From the NCBI GenBank assembly GCA_026388915.1, contig JAPLIW010000661.1:1-13285 (forward strand): a stretch of DNA of 13,285 nt. Direction: 5' to 3'. A program made the position numbers and the translations under genes. The notes beneath the pieces were generated by a model. That model saw only the letters and a list, made by a program, of their open reading frames with translations, did not search any database and had not been told where the DNA came from. The stretch comes from Deltaproteobacteria bacterium (GTDB taxonomy: Bacteria; Desulfobacterota; SM23-61). Positions within the stretch are counted from its first letter, which is position 1, and every line of letters begins with the position of its first letter. Of this stretch, positions 1-7,100 are shown piece by piece.

Positions 1-176
1 CCAAGGCCCATATCAAACGGATGATCACCGCGGCCAAAGACCCGCAGCTGAAGATGAAGCTGCAGAACATGCCCACCCCCATGGAAGCGGAGCGGGGAGA
101 CGTGGACAAGCTGATGAAACCCACCCTGGACGCGGCTTTCAGCGGAAACCTGGATTTGATTCCGACCGTAGGCTAG
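1..176 (+). CDS. C-terminal end of an enzyme, possibly iron-containing alcohol dehydrogenase (partial)
   Basis: An open frame enters from the left edge (first whole codon at 3) and stops at TAG 174-176, giving 57 residues. They begin KAHIKRMITAAKDPQLKMKL and end in DLIPTVG. The stretch is helical and charged, with an AAKDPQLKMKLQNMP-like segment followed by MKPTLDAAFSGNL. This resembles from memory the C-terminal helical end of some bacterial iron-containing alcohol dehydrogenases, but no metal or nucleotide motif lies inside the window, so the family is a weak guess. It is co-oriented with the LarA-like gene 114 bases downstream and could share a transcript with it. An alcohol or 2-hydroxyacid dehydrogenase would fit that neighbourhood. 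That the frame is coding is more certain than what it encodes. Confidence 0.55.
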   Translation, partial: KAHIKRMITAAKDPQLKMKLQNMPTPMEAERGDVDKLMKPTLDAAFSGNLDLIPTVG

Positions 177-181
177 TTCAA

Positions 182-234
182 ATGCGGAATTCGGAATCTG
201 GGATGCGGAATGTAGGGGCGCGTGGCGCGCGCCC
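182..234. repeat. REP-like spacer: direct repeats plus GC hairpin
   Basis: The spacer holds two copies of ATGCGGAAT (182-190 and 203-211) with a partial copy between them. A GC-rich hairpin follows: GGGCGCG at 216-222 pairs with CGCGCCC at 228-234 across a 5-base loop. Repetitive words of this kind (GCGGAAT strings, GTAGGGGCGC...GCGCCC) are typical of intergenic REP-like elements scattered in deltaproteobacterial genomes. Only one copy is in this window, so multicopy status is inferred. The GTG at 222, a possible upstream start for the racemase, lies inside the hairpin, which argues against that start. Confidence 0.45.
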
Positions 235-290
235 TTTGCAGGCCGGGCTTTGGTACTCCGCGATTCGCCTTCGAAGGAGAGCTTTTCGAC

Positions 291-1724
291 ATGAGAGCGG
301 ATTTGTTAGAAACCTTGAAGAAAGTAAAAACCAAGGGCTGGAAAAAGGTGAAGGTGGAATTCACCGGCGGGCCTCTGGTCATTTCGGTTCCTCCGGACTG
401 CGTTGAACTGACCATGAGAAAGGCCGAGCTGTTGAAGAATCCGGCGAAGGAGATTCAAAAAGCCTTAGACCAACCCTGCGGGGGCCCCACTCTGGAAGAG
501 ATCATCCGGGGAAAGGGGAAAGATGCGGGCCAGTTGAAGGTGGCCATCACCATATCCGACATCACCCGGCCGGTCCCCTACCAGGGAAGGAGCGGAATTC
601 TTCCTCCCGTGTTGAAGAAACTGCACTCCCTGGGGATCCAGCGGGAAAAGATCCTCATCATCGTGGGAACGGGGACCCACCGAGCCAGCACACTCCAAGA
701 AAAGGTAGAGATGCTCGGCAAGGAGGTCGTCTCTTCCTATTCGGTCGTGGACCATGATTGCGAGAATGAATCCATCCTGGTCTCGGTGGGCAAGACCCCC
801 ACGGGGACCCACGTCTATTTGAATCGATGGTTTCACGAGGCTGATTTGAAGATCGCCACCGGCCTGACCGAGAGCCATTTCATGGCCGGAGCCTCGGGGG
901 GCCGCAAGGCCGTTTGCCCGGGGCTGGTGGACCTCCGCACCATCCAGAAGTTCCACAGCCCGGAATTCCTCGAATCGCCCTGCGCCGCCAACCTGGTCTT
1001 TGAAGGAAACCCCTGCCACGAAGAAGCCCTGGCCGTGGCCAAATCGGTGGGTGTCGATTTCACCATCACCGTGACCCTGGACAAGGACATGCGCATAACC
1101 GGGGTCTTCGCCGGAGATCTGGAGAAGGTCCTGGAAAGGGCGGTGGAGAAGATCAAGACCTACGTGGCCATTCCCCTGGAAGAGGAGTTTGACATCGTCC
1201 TGACCCACGGCGGGTATGTGGGAAGAAACCATTACCAGACCGCCAAGGCCGCGGTGGGAGCCATCCCCGCGGTGAAGGAGAAGGGGATCATCATCATCGC
1301 CGCCGACAACCGCGATCCGGAACCCATCGGCGGGCCCGAATACAAGACCTTAACCCACCTTCTGAAACTCCAGGGTCCTGACCGATACGTGGAGATTCTC
1401 AAGTCCCCCTCCTGGAAATTTACCAAGGACCAATGGGAGCCCGAGGTCTGGGGAAAAGTCCTGCGAAAGGTGGGAGAAGAAGGGCTCATTTACTGCGCCG
1501 CCGACATACCGGAGGGGCTCTTCTCTACGCTTCCAGGGGTGAGCGGCACTGATTTCCTCTCTCCCGCGGGGAAGGAAAAGGGCCGGGTAAAGAAGGTGGA
1601 AGAGATGGTGCAGAACGCGGTCCTGTATTTCTATCAGGCCCACCAAGAAAAAAGCATCACTCCCCGGGTGACCTTCATCCGTGAAGGTCCTTATGCGGTT
1701 CCCCTTCAAGCGGGTTTCCCCTGA
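291..1724 (+). CDS. larA: LarA-family nickel-dependent 2-hydroxyacid (lactate) racemase
   Basis: Lactate racemase homologue, 477 aa. LarA interconverts D- and L-lactate by reversible hydride transfer on a nickel-pincer nucleotide cofactor covalently bound to a lysine. The signatures are present in order: DITRPVP with Arg93, VGTGTHR with His130, GLTESHFMAG with His196, GASGGRKAVCPG with Lys206, and QKFHSPEFL with His222. Spacings His130-His196 (66), His196-Lys206 (10) and Lys206-His222 (16) equal those I recall for Lactobacillus LarA (His108, His174, Lys184, His200). The start is ATG 291 with GAAGGAGA at 273-280. A longer frame opens at GTG 222 but passes through a repeat. At 477 aa it is longer than the roughly 424-aa archetype. 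LarA homologues also include malate and other 2-hydroxyacid racemases, so the substrate is open. No larB, larC or larE (cofactor synthesis) is visible. The OFA transporter downstream supports a carboxylate substrate. Confidence 0.88.
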   Translation: MRADLLETLKKVKTKGWKKVKVEFTGGPLVISVPPDCVELTMRKAELLKNPAKEIQKALDQPCGGPTLEEIIRGKGKDAGQLKVAITISDITRPVPYQGRSGILPPVLKKLHSLGIQREKILIIVGTGTHRASTLQEKVEMLGKEVVSSYSVVDHDCENESILVSVGKTPTGTHVYLNRWFHEADLKIATGLTESHFMAGASGGRKAVCPGLVDLRTIQKFHSPEFLESPCAANLVFEGNPCHEEALAVAKSVGVDFTITVTLDKDMRITGVFAGDLEKVLERAVEKIKTYVAIPLEEEFDIVLTHGGYVGRNHYQTAKAAVGAIPAVKEKGIIIIAADNRDPEPIGGPEYKTLTHLLKLQGPDRYVEILKSPSWKFTKDQWEPEVWGKVLRKVGEEGLIYCAADIPEGLFSTLPGVSGTDFLSPAGKEKGRVKKVEEMVQNAVLYFYQAHQEKSITPRVTFIREGPYAVPLQAGFP

Positions 1725-1971
1725 AAGGCATGCTTTATCCAAAATCCTGCCCCCCAAGGCGAGGCCGTCCATTAGGGGAGATGGCTCTTCCTTTCCCGAC
1801 CGCCTCAGCCCCCCTTCTGCCCTGGATAGGGGAACCCTCCGAGGAGGATTTCACTCCCCCTTTTCCGGAGCCCATTCTTTCCGGGGGGGGCCAAAAAAGG
1901 AATGGACATTTGCCCTCAAAAAGGATAAAAAATGCCAGGCTTAAAAAATATGGGATGAAAAGGAGAAAACG

Positions 1972-3300
1972 ATGGGGGAAGGAAAGACTTTCAACCGGTG
2001 GCTGGTCGTTTTGGGCGCTCTTCTGATCCAGGTCAGCTTGGGGGCCATTTACATCTATAGCGTTTTTAAACCTGGTCTGAAGGACAATTTCCCGAGCTGG
2101 AGCGATACCGACCTGGCTCTTCCTGCGCAGCTGGTTTTGGCCTTTTTCGCCCTCGGAGTGATCGCCTTCGGCCGGATCCAGGACAAAGTGGGGCCCCGCC
2201 CCATCGCCTCCCTGGGCGGGGTGCTGCTGGGGATCGGATTGGTGATCGCCTCCTATGCCCCCTCCCTCATGGTCTTCGTTCTGGGATTCAGCATCATCGG
2301 CGGGATCGGGATCGGCGCGGCCTATGTGTGCCCCATCGCCACCTGCGTCAAGTGGTTTCCCGATAAGCGGGGCCTGATTACCGGCCTGGCCGTGGCCGGG
2401 TTCGGCGCCGGCGCCCTCTTCTTCACCCCCATCGCCAAGGGTTTCATCGCCTCGGTGGGGATGATGAACACCTTCCTTTACCTGGGGATCATTTTTTTAA
2501 TCGCCGTCCTCATCGGAGCCCAGCTCATGGTCAACCCTCCGGCGGGCTACAAGCCGGCGGGGTGGAATCCCCCGGCCGCGGCCGCGGGCGCGAAGGGGCT
2601 GAAGGCGGATTACACCTGGCAGGAGATGCTCAAGACCCCTCAATTCTACTTCCTGTGGCTGGCGTATTTTGCCGGGTGTACGGCGGGCTTAATGGTGATC
2701 ATGAACGTCACGAATGTTTACCAGTCCTGCTCCCTGCTGGATCTGGTCCGGAGCATGAGCCCGGTCTCCAAGGGAGCCTTTAACGACTGCATCTCCCAGG
2801 CGGCCACGGCGGTGATGATCGTCGCCATCCTGAACGCCCTGGGACGAATCGTCTGGGGCAAGGTCTCCGACAACATCGGTCGCAAACCTACCCTGCTGAT
2901 CATGTTCGTCTACAGCGGGGTGATCATGCTTCTCCTGAACTGGTTCACTTCCTACCCTCTCTTCCTCTTCGGGGTGGCCTCGGTGGGTTTCTGCTTCGGC
3001 GGGTTTCTGGCCCTCTTCCCCGCGGTGACCGCGGATTACTTCGGGACCAAGAACGTGGGGGCCAATTACGGGTGGATGTTTGCCGCCTACGGGGTCGGGG
3101 GATTATTCGGGCCCTGGCTGGCGCCCAAACTGATGGTGGTCCTGCAGAAGATATCCTATGAAAGCGTGGATAAAGCCGGGGCGGTGGTCCTGAAGACCTT
3201 CAGCGCCGGAAATTTCCTGATCGCCTTCGCCATCTCCGGGATCATGTGCCTGGTGGCTGCGGGGCTCATCCTGATTGTGAAGCCCCCGTCCGGGAAGTAA
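1972..3300 (+). CDS. OFA-family MFS transporter (lactate/oxalate/formate type)
   Basis: A 442-aa major facilitator of the oxalate/formate antiporter family, expected in the inner membrane and moving a small carboxylate. TM1 is RWLVVLGALLIQVSLGAIYI (9-31) and about twelve hydrophobic segments follow, the last at 412-437. Both MFS loop signatures are seen: GRIQDKVGPRP (67-77) between TM2 and TM3, and GKVSDNIGRK (296-305) between TM8 and TM9. The OFA-typical WFPDKRGLITGL sits at 128-139 after TM4. ATG 1972 follows AAGGAG near 1959-1964. The TM7-TM8 loop is about 20 residues longer than in ordinary OFA proteins and carries Cys253 and Cys273. The TM11-TM12 loop is also enlarged. The 247-base spacer after the racemase (1725-1971) shows no convincing promoter or terminator, so cotranscription is possible. 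Substrate is inferred from the neighbour. Confidence 0.87.
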   Translation: MGEGKTFNRWLVVLGALLIQVSLGAIYIYSVFKPGLKDNFPSWSDTDLALPAQLVLAFFALGVIAFGRIQDKVGPRPIASLGGVLLGIGLVIASYAPSLMVFVLGFSIIGGIGIGAAYVCPIATCVKWFPDKRGLITGLAVAGFGAGALFFTPIAKGFIASVGMMNTFLYLGIIFLIAVLIGAQLMVNPPAGYKPAGWNPPAAAAGAKGLKADYTWQEMLKTPQFYFLWLAYFAGCTAGLMVIMNVTNVYQSCSLLDLVRSMSPVSKGAFNDCISQAATAVMIVAILNALGRIVWGKVSDNIGRKPTLLIMFVYSGVIMLLLNWFTSYPLFLFGVASVGFCFGGFLALFPAVTADYFGTKNVGANYGWMFAAYGVGGLFGPWLAPKLMVVLQKISYESVDKAGAVVLKTFSAGNFLIAFAISGIMCLVAAGLILIVKPPSGK

Positions 3301-3357
3301 AAAAAGAAATCCCCTCCCTTTCCCTCCGTCTTTTACCCGCAAAGACGGGGGGAAAGG
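3300..3357 (-). terminator. Intrinsic terminator of the carbonic anhydrase gene
   Basis: A 17-bp stem with one G-T pair forms between 3317-3333 and 3341-3357, with a 7-base loop. Read on the - strand it lies 22 bases past the carbonic anhydrase stop. It is followed, after a purine-rich gap of about 7 bases, by a T-rich run (complement of 3300-3309). The tract does not touch the stem, so efficiency is uncertain. On the + strand no U-tract follows, so the hairpin may only weakly stop readthrough from the transporter. Confidence 0.5.
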
Positions 3358-3378
3358 AATCCCTCCCCGAGAAATCCT

Positions 3379-3963
3379 CTACCCCAGGATTTCCACCCGG
3401 CCCGTTTCCAGGTCGTACCGTCCTCCCAGAATCTTTAAAGCCCCCTTTTTTACCGCCTTCGCCAGGATGGGCTCCGAATTGCGCAATTCCCGGACGACCC
3501 TTTCCACGTTGGCCCGCATGGTGTTTTCCTCCAGGTCGCCGGGACGGCTGCGCCCGGTTTCCACGGCAGGCCGAAGGGCTTCCATCAGGCATCCCAGGTG
3601 GCCGTGGGCTTCTCCTCCCGTCACCGCGGCCTGGACGGCGCCGCATTTTTGATGGCCTAAAACCATAATCAAGGGGACCCCAAAATGGTCGACCGCATAC
3701 TCCATACTAGCCAGGAGTCCCTCGTCGGCGATATTGCCGGCGACGCGCAGGATGAACAGATCGCCGATCCCCTGGTCAAAGATGATCTCCGGGGGGACCC
3801 GGGAGTCGGCGCAGCCCAGGATGACCGCGAACGGGCACTGTCCTTTGGTGACCTCCGCCCTGCGGGCTTCCGATTGATTGGGGTGGATGCTCTTCCGGGC
3901 GGCGAAGCGTTCATTCCCTTCCTTGAGTTTCTGCAGAGCCTGATCGGCATTCACCGGATTCAA
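3379..3963 (-). CDS. Beta-class carbonic anhydrase
   Basis: A 194-aa zinc enzyme for reversible hydration of CO2 to bicarbonate, probably cytoplasmic as no signal peptide is seen. Zinc ligands are Cys51 in GCADSRVPPE, and His104 and Cys107 in GHQKCGAV. The Asp53-Arg55 catalytic dyad is intact. Also typical are the N-terminal LKEGNERF (13-20) and RVAGNI (73-78). Length is normal for bacterial beta-CAs. The start is TTG (3961-3963), chosen because a GGAGG (complement of 3970-3974) sits 6 bases upstream and no in-frame ATG lies near; a GTG three codons later is the alternative. The gene stands alone, convergent with the transporter and divergent from the helicase. Bicarbonate supply for carboxylations or pH balance is a plausible role. 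Confidence 0.93.
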   Translation of the reverse strand: MNPVNADQALQKLKEGNERFAARKSIHPNQSEARRAEVTKGQCPFAVILGCADSRVPPEIIFDQGIGDLFILRVAGNIADEGLLASMEYAVDHFGVPLIMVLGHQKCGAVQAAVTGGEAHGHLGCLMEALRPAVETGRSRPGDLEENTMRANVERVVRELRNSEPILAKAVKKGALKILGGRYDLETGRVEILG

Positions 3964-4017
3964 CTTGCACCTCCGTCTTCCTGAAATGGGAAATTTTGCC
4001 TACCATCCGTTGCCGCC

Positions 4018-4046
4018 ATTTAACACGAAAGAAGGGGAAAAATCAA
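4018..4046 (-). promoter_or_regulatory. Sigma70-like promoter for carbonic anhydrase
   Basis: On the - strand, TTGATT (complement of 4041-4046) and TTAAAT (complement of 4018-4023) are separated by exactly 17 bases, each matching the consensus at 4 of 6 positions. Transcription would start near 4010, giving a leader of about 45 bases before the TTG start. Prediction from sequence only. Confidence 0.4.
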
Positions 4047-4131
4047 GAAGCTCATAGGATTTCTTCCAGAGGCAGAAGGGTCGCTATTGTTTCGCCCAAT
4101 GCCGCAGAGGCCATGAACTTTCCTTGACGGA

Positions 4132-4162
4132 TTGGAGCCACAAATCTAGAATACCTTATAAT
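4132..4162 (+). promoter_or_regulatory. Promoter with consensus -10 for the Lhr helicase
   Basis: A perfect TATAAT lies at 4157-4162. The best -35 is TTGGAG at 4132-4137 with a 19-base spacer; TTGACG at 4124-4129 is a better hexamer but 27 bases away, too far. Transcription would start near 4169, leaving a leader of only about 15 bases before ATG 4185 and no clear Shine-Dalgarno, so translation may start in a near-leaderless way. Confidence 0.45.
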
Positions 4163-4184
4163 CGGAACACAGTTTGAGCATCCC

Positions 4185-7100
4185 ATGGATCGAAGGCCGG
4201 AAAGCTTAGCCCACTTTCACCCTCTGATAGGCAGATGGTTCACAGACAACGTCGGCCGACCCACGGACGTCCAGCGGGAAGCCTGGCCGAAAATCGCCGC
4301 GGGGGAGCACGTCCTCATCTCCGCCCCTACGGGAACCGGGAAGACTCTCGCGGCCTTCCTGTACGCGCTCAACCGGCTCATCACCGGAGCATGGCCGACT
4401 GGGCACACCAGCGTCCTTTACGTTTCTCCCCTGAAAGCCCTCAACTATGATATTCAGCGCAACCTGCTGGGCCCCCTGGAAGAACTCAAAAAGATCTTCG
4501 AGGAAGCCGGAGAGGTTTTTCCGGGGATCCGGGTTCTCACCCGGACCGGGGACACGCCCCAGGCCGAAAGGCGCCGGATGCTGCGCCATCCGCCGGAAAT
4601 TCTGATCACCACCCCCGAGAGCCTGAACCTAATCCTGAGTTCCCCTTCGGCAAGGGCCATCCTCGCCCGTCTATCCACCGTGATTCTCGACGAGATCCAT
4701 TCCGTCGTGGGGAACAAGCGGGGGGTTCACCTGATCACGGCGGTGGAGCGGCTGGTCCGGCTGTCCGGAGAATTTCAGCGGATCGCCCTTTCGGCCACGC
4801 TCCGGCCCCTGGAAACGGTGGCGGAATTCGTGGGCGGGTTCAGCCTTCAGGGAACGCCGGAAAACCCCCGCTATGAGCCGCGGCGCGTCACCACGGTGCG
4901 CTCCGCCCTCCAAAAACAGTATGACCTTCACCTTCGGTATATCCCGGTGATCTCGGAGGAGGAACCGGGAGATGTATGGGGGCCCATGGTCGCCGGGGTG
5001 AAAAACATCATCCTTCAGAACCGGTCTACTTTAATCTTCGTCAACAGCCGGCGTCTCTGCGAAACGCTGACGCTGAAGATCAACGAAGGGGAAAAAGAGC
5101 CCCTGGCCTATTCCCACCACGGCTCTCTCTCCCTGGAGATCCGCAGCGAAGTGGAGCGCAGGCTCAAGGCCGGGGAGTTGAGGGCCATCGTGGCGACCCA
5201 TTCCCTGGAGCTGGGAATCGACATCGGGAGCATCGACGAAGTGGTTTTGATTCAATCCCCCTTTTCCATCTCCTCCGCGGTCCAGCGGGTGGGCCGGGCC
5301 GGCCATCGGGTGGGGGAAGTCAGCCGGGGAACCTTTTTCCCCACCCACCCCCGGGATTTTCTCGAAGCCGCGGTCCTGGTTCCGGCGATCCTTCATCACG
5401 AGATCGAAGAGGTGAAACCCATCCTCTATCCCCTCGACGTCCTGTCCCAGGTGATCGTATCCATGGCGGGCGTCGAGGCCTGGAAGACGGATTCTCTCTT
5501 TGCCGCTCTGAAGACCAGCTATCCGTACCGTCATTTAAGCCGGGGACAGTTCGACCTCGTGCTGAACATGCTTTCCGGCCGTTACGCCCACACCCTGGTC
5601 CGGGAGCTGAAACCGAGAGTCTCCGTCGACCGCATCGATGGCACCGTGACGTCGCGCAAAGGAGCGCTCCAGGCCCTCTATTCCTCCGGCGGGGTCATTC
5701 CCGACCGCGGGTACTTCCAACTTCGCCACCAGGAAACCAGGGCCAGGATCGGCGAGCTGGACGAGGAATTTGTCTGGGAGGCCTCGGTGGGGGATATCTT
5801 TTCCCTGGGGGCCCAGAGCTGGCAAATCCGGGAGATCACCCACAATGATGTCCTGGTATTGCCGGCAAAGTCCAGGGGGAATGCCACTCCTTTCTGGAAG
5901 GGGGAGGAGAGCGGCCGGGATTTCCATTTCTCGGAGCGGATCGGAAAGTTCCTGGAGGAAGCCGATGGCCGGCTGGAAGATCCTGATTTCCTTGCTTCGC
6001 TGCAGCAGGGACGCCGAATGGATGAAGACGCAGCCGGCCGCCTGGTCGATTTCTTGAAGAGGCAGAGGGAGGAGACCGGCTGCCGCCTGCCTCACCGACA
6101 TCATCTGGTGGTGGAGTCGGTCAGCAGAGGGCCGGGCGGGACACCGGGAAACATGATGGTGATCCATACCCTCTGGGGAGGTCGGGTGAACCGGCCCCTG
6201 GACATGGCCCTGGACGCAGCCTGGCAAGAGCGGTTCGGCCATCGCCTGGAGTTCTTCGTGGGGAACGACAGCGTGGCCATTCTTCTTCCGCACGAGACCC
6301 AAGGGGAGGAATTGCTCTCCCTCCTGGATGCGAATCGGATCGACGATCTCCTGAGGAAACGACTGGAGGGGTCGGGCTTTTTCGGTGCCCGGTTCCGGGA
6401 GTGCGCGGGGCGGGCTTTGCTCATCGAGCGCACCCGATGGGGAGAGCGAATGCCTCTCTGGATGAGTCGCCTCCAATCGCAGAAGCTCCTGGATGCGGTC
6501 CTCCGGTACGAGGATTTCCCGATCCTCCTGGAAACCTGGCGCACCTGCCTGCAGGATGAGTTTGACCTGGAGAATCTGAAGAAGCTGCTGAACGAACTGG
6601 CGTCGGGGGTCATCGCCTGGACCGGCGTGAAGACGGCCCATCCCAGCCCCTTTGCCGGGAGCGACTGGTGGCGACAGGTGAGCAAGTACATGTACATGGA
6701 CGACCGCCCCCTGTCGGATCGGGTATCCCGGCTGCGGGAAAGCTTCCTCCGGGAAATCATTCTCCAGCCGGGTTTGCGCCCCACCGTCTCCCCTGACTTG
6801 GTGAAAAGATTCGAGGCCAAGCGGCAGAGGCTGAACCCCGGCTATTCTCCGGCCACGGGTCGCGAACTCCTCGACTGGGTCAAGGAACGCCTGCTCATCC
6901 CCTGTGGAGAATGGGAGCAGCTCCTGGTGGGGATGCAGCGGGACCATGGCCTGGACCCGGACTCTTTACTGGGAGAGTTGAAGGATAAGCTTATTCGGAT
7001 TCACCCGCCGGGGGCCGGTGAGACGCTTGTTGGGGCGAGGGAAATCGTTCCCCTCGTTCTGACGCACGGCTATGGCCGGGAAAAAGAGGTGGGGGCTGAA

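Noticed and set aside
222..290. Upstream GTG start adding 23 residues to the racemase
   Set aside because: The extension is encoded by the REP-like hairpin and spacer, while ATG 291 has a good ribosome site and a LarA-like N-terminus.
465..1232. 255-codon - strand frame opposite the racemase
   Set aside because: It overlaps the intact catalytic core of LarA on the other strand and has no family features.
1730..2026. Possible small gene between racemase and transporter
   Set aside because: Pro-rich low-complexity translation, no Shine-Dalgarno, and it runs into the transporter start in another frame.
4976..5848. 290-codon + strand frame overlapping the helicase
   Set aside because: It is an alternate frame over the conserved RecA domain 2, with Pro/Arg/Gly-rich composition typical of a shadow frame.
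5535..6947. 470-codon open frame on the - strand inside the helicase gene
   Set aside because: It is fully antisense to a gene with all helicase motifs; long antisense frames are common in GC-rich genes. It shows no recognisable domain and no ribosome site.
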